From JAGNXB01 sp942490895 (lineage in GTDB: Bacteria > Bacteroidota > Bacteroidia > Chitinophagales > Saprospiraceae): DNA of 64,000 nucleotides. The stretch lies in NCBI GenBank assembly GCA_942490895.1, contig CALNZC010000070.1, forward strand, positions 115,558 to 179,557, given 5' to 3'. Position 1 is the stretch's first letter, and each line of letters begins with the position of its first letter. Shown piece after piece: positions 63,453 to 64,000 of the stretch. The position numbers and the translations under genes are program-made. Below the pieces are notes generated by a model. That model searched no databases. It had not been told where the DNA came from and saw nothing but the letters and a program-made list of their open reading frames with translations.

Positions 63453-63962
63453 TGAGCCAGTCTCTTCCATTTCCATGTTTACAAGCAGCTGGCAGTTCAA
63501 CTCTTGAAATATTGATGATGTTATTTGTAGATTGGATTGTAATACTATCTAGACCCATTTGAATTCTTGACCAATAGGCAGGTGTCGAAGTTATACCAAA
63601 CAGATTATCCAAAACTACCCGTTTGTGAAAAAGATAAATAGAATTCCCTTGTGGCAACATGATCATATTGAACATGCTCGGATAACTGCCATTATCTTTA
63701 CACCACGAATTATAAATCTCTCCAGGGTTCAATGTGTCCCCTCCTGGCAAGACTTGGCCCTTGGCATCAAAAAGTCGGCATCCATTGGACACCAGTAAGA
63801 GATTTCCATCAGCATCTGAAAAGCTGGAGACCTGATCACTCAAATCCGCATTGTTGAACTCAATGGGGTCTGCTGTGACCGGTTGGTTGTGGAAATTCAA
63901 CTCAAAATTTCCGAAGATCCCGCCGTATTCTGCTCCGTATCCGTTCAGCCAATGATAATCGT

Positions 63963-64000
63963 GTTTTTGGGTGTAGCCGCGTCCGGCTACACCCAAAAAC
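63963..64000. repeat. Inverted repeat at the window end (copy 2)
   Basis: Same 17-base arms as at 61597-61634, with loop CGTC. The window ends on its last base. Confidence 0.8.

Larger units (their letters stand above)
61829..64000 (-). pseudogene. Tandem copy 2 of the T9SS-exported protein, interrupted by an IS982 fragment
   Basis: A close relative of copy 1. The N-terminal part (63453-64000, cut by the window edge inside the signal peptide) is in one open frame, including NSIYLFHKRVVLDNLFG and MGLDSITIQSTNN, so it shows the intact arrangement. The C-terminal part (61829-62677) has the same propeller-like motifs and a Por sorting domain (VYPNPVQNGFTFEL, LAGRMVYLG). Between them 775 bases of transposon sequence replace about 71 bases of the gene, so the protein cannot be complete. 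Copy 1 and copy 2 agree almost base for base over long stretches, including a 100-residue block, so the duplication is recent or gene conversion keeps them alike. Confidence 0.85.

Noticed and set aside
1..64000. CRISPR arrays, rRNA, tRNA or prophage
   Set aside because: No regularly spaced repeats, no rRNA-like sequence and no tRNA T-arm and anticodon structures were found in the gaps; the S74 domain protein is a surface protein and not evidence of a phage.

Overview
The window is a stretch of a Bacteroidota chromosome with roughly even base composition, most likely from the Saprospiraceae or a close relative. The assignment is inferred from several signs: many exported proteins ending in a type IX secretion (Por) sorting domain, promoter boxes of the TAnnTTTG type, a general lack of strong Shine-Dalgarno sites, a propeller sensor kinase with a LytTR partner, HYC_CC_PP and MbnP family proteins, and REP-like intergenic repeats. 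No tRNA, rRNA or CRISPR array was found. Most of the DNA is ordinary chromosomal coding sequence.

Layout. 1-9.5 kb: asnS (cut by the window edge and frameshifted), proC, a DUF1272 zinc protein, a low-molecular-weight phosphatase, a lipoprotein, a tyrosine phenol-lyase, a CNNM/CBS membrane protein and a B12-dependent ribonucleotide reductase. 9.6-24.3 kb: mostly the cell surface, with a SnoaL-like lipoprotein, two PepSY-like paralogues that share a 3' hairpin, a CatB-type acetyltransferase, a secreted esterase, rmuC, a propeller histidine kinase with its LytTR regulator, and three T9SS or collagen-like surface proteins. 24.4-29 kb: an acidic protein, a DinB-like protein, a block of two membrane-protease-like proteins plus a carboxypeptidase-regulatory-like protein, and a membrane LytTR regulator. 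29-36 kb: a tightly coupled operon of sodium symporter, M20 amidohydrolase, alanine racemase and ornithine-racemase-like enzyme, then a GNAT enzyme, a long perfect palindrome and rpsU. 36.1-38.3 kb: repeat-rich DNA around one cupin gene. 38.3-44.8 kb: a coiled-coil protein overlapping an AarF/UbiB kinase, the MlaE-MlaF-MlaD lipid transporter and a Ca/Na antiporter. 45-55.6 kb: a copper-type module (HYC_CC_PP protein, MbnP-like protein, two di-heme peroxidases), uvrA, an Lgt-like fusion protein, a third di-heme peroxidase and a small membrane protein. 55.7-59.7 kb: a molybdenum-cofactor operon. 60.1-64 kb: two tandem copies of a T9SS-exported protein, both broken, the second by an IS982-family fragment.

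The most interesting parts are the symporter/amidohydrolase/two-racemase operon, which suggests uptake and stereochemical conversion of amino acids; the MbnP plus MauG-like module, which by analogy with methanobactin operons may install a modified copper site; the Lgt-like membrane protein carrying a beta-rich tail; and the decaying tandem pair at the right end. Several single-base frame breaks (asnS, first tandem copy) could be real decay or base-calling errors in a draft assembly. Nothing here can be called a proven new system; the strongest candidates are given as testable findings.
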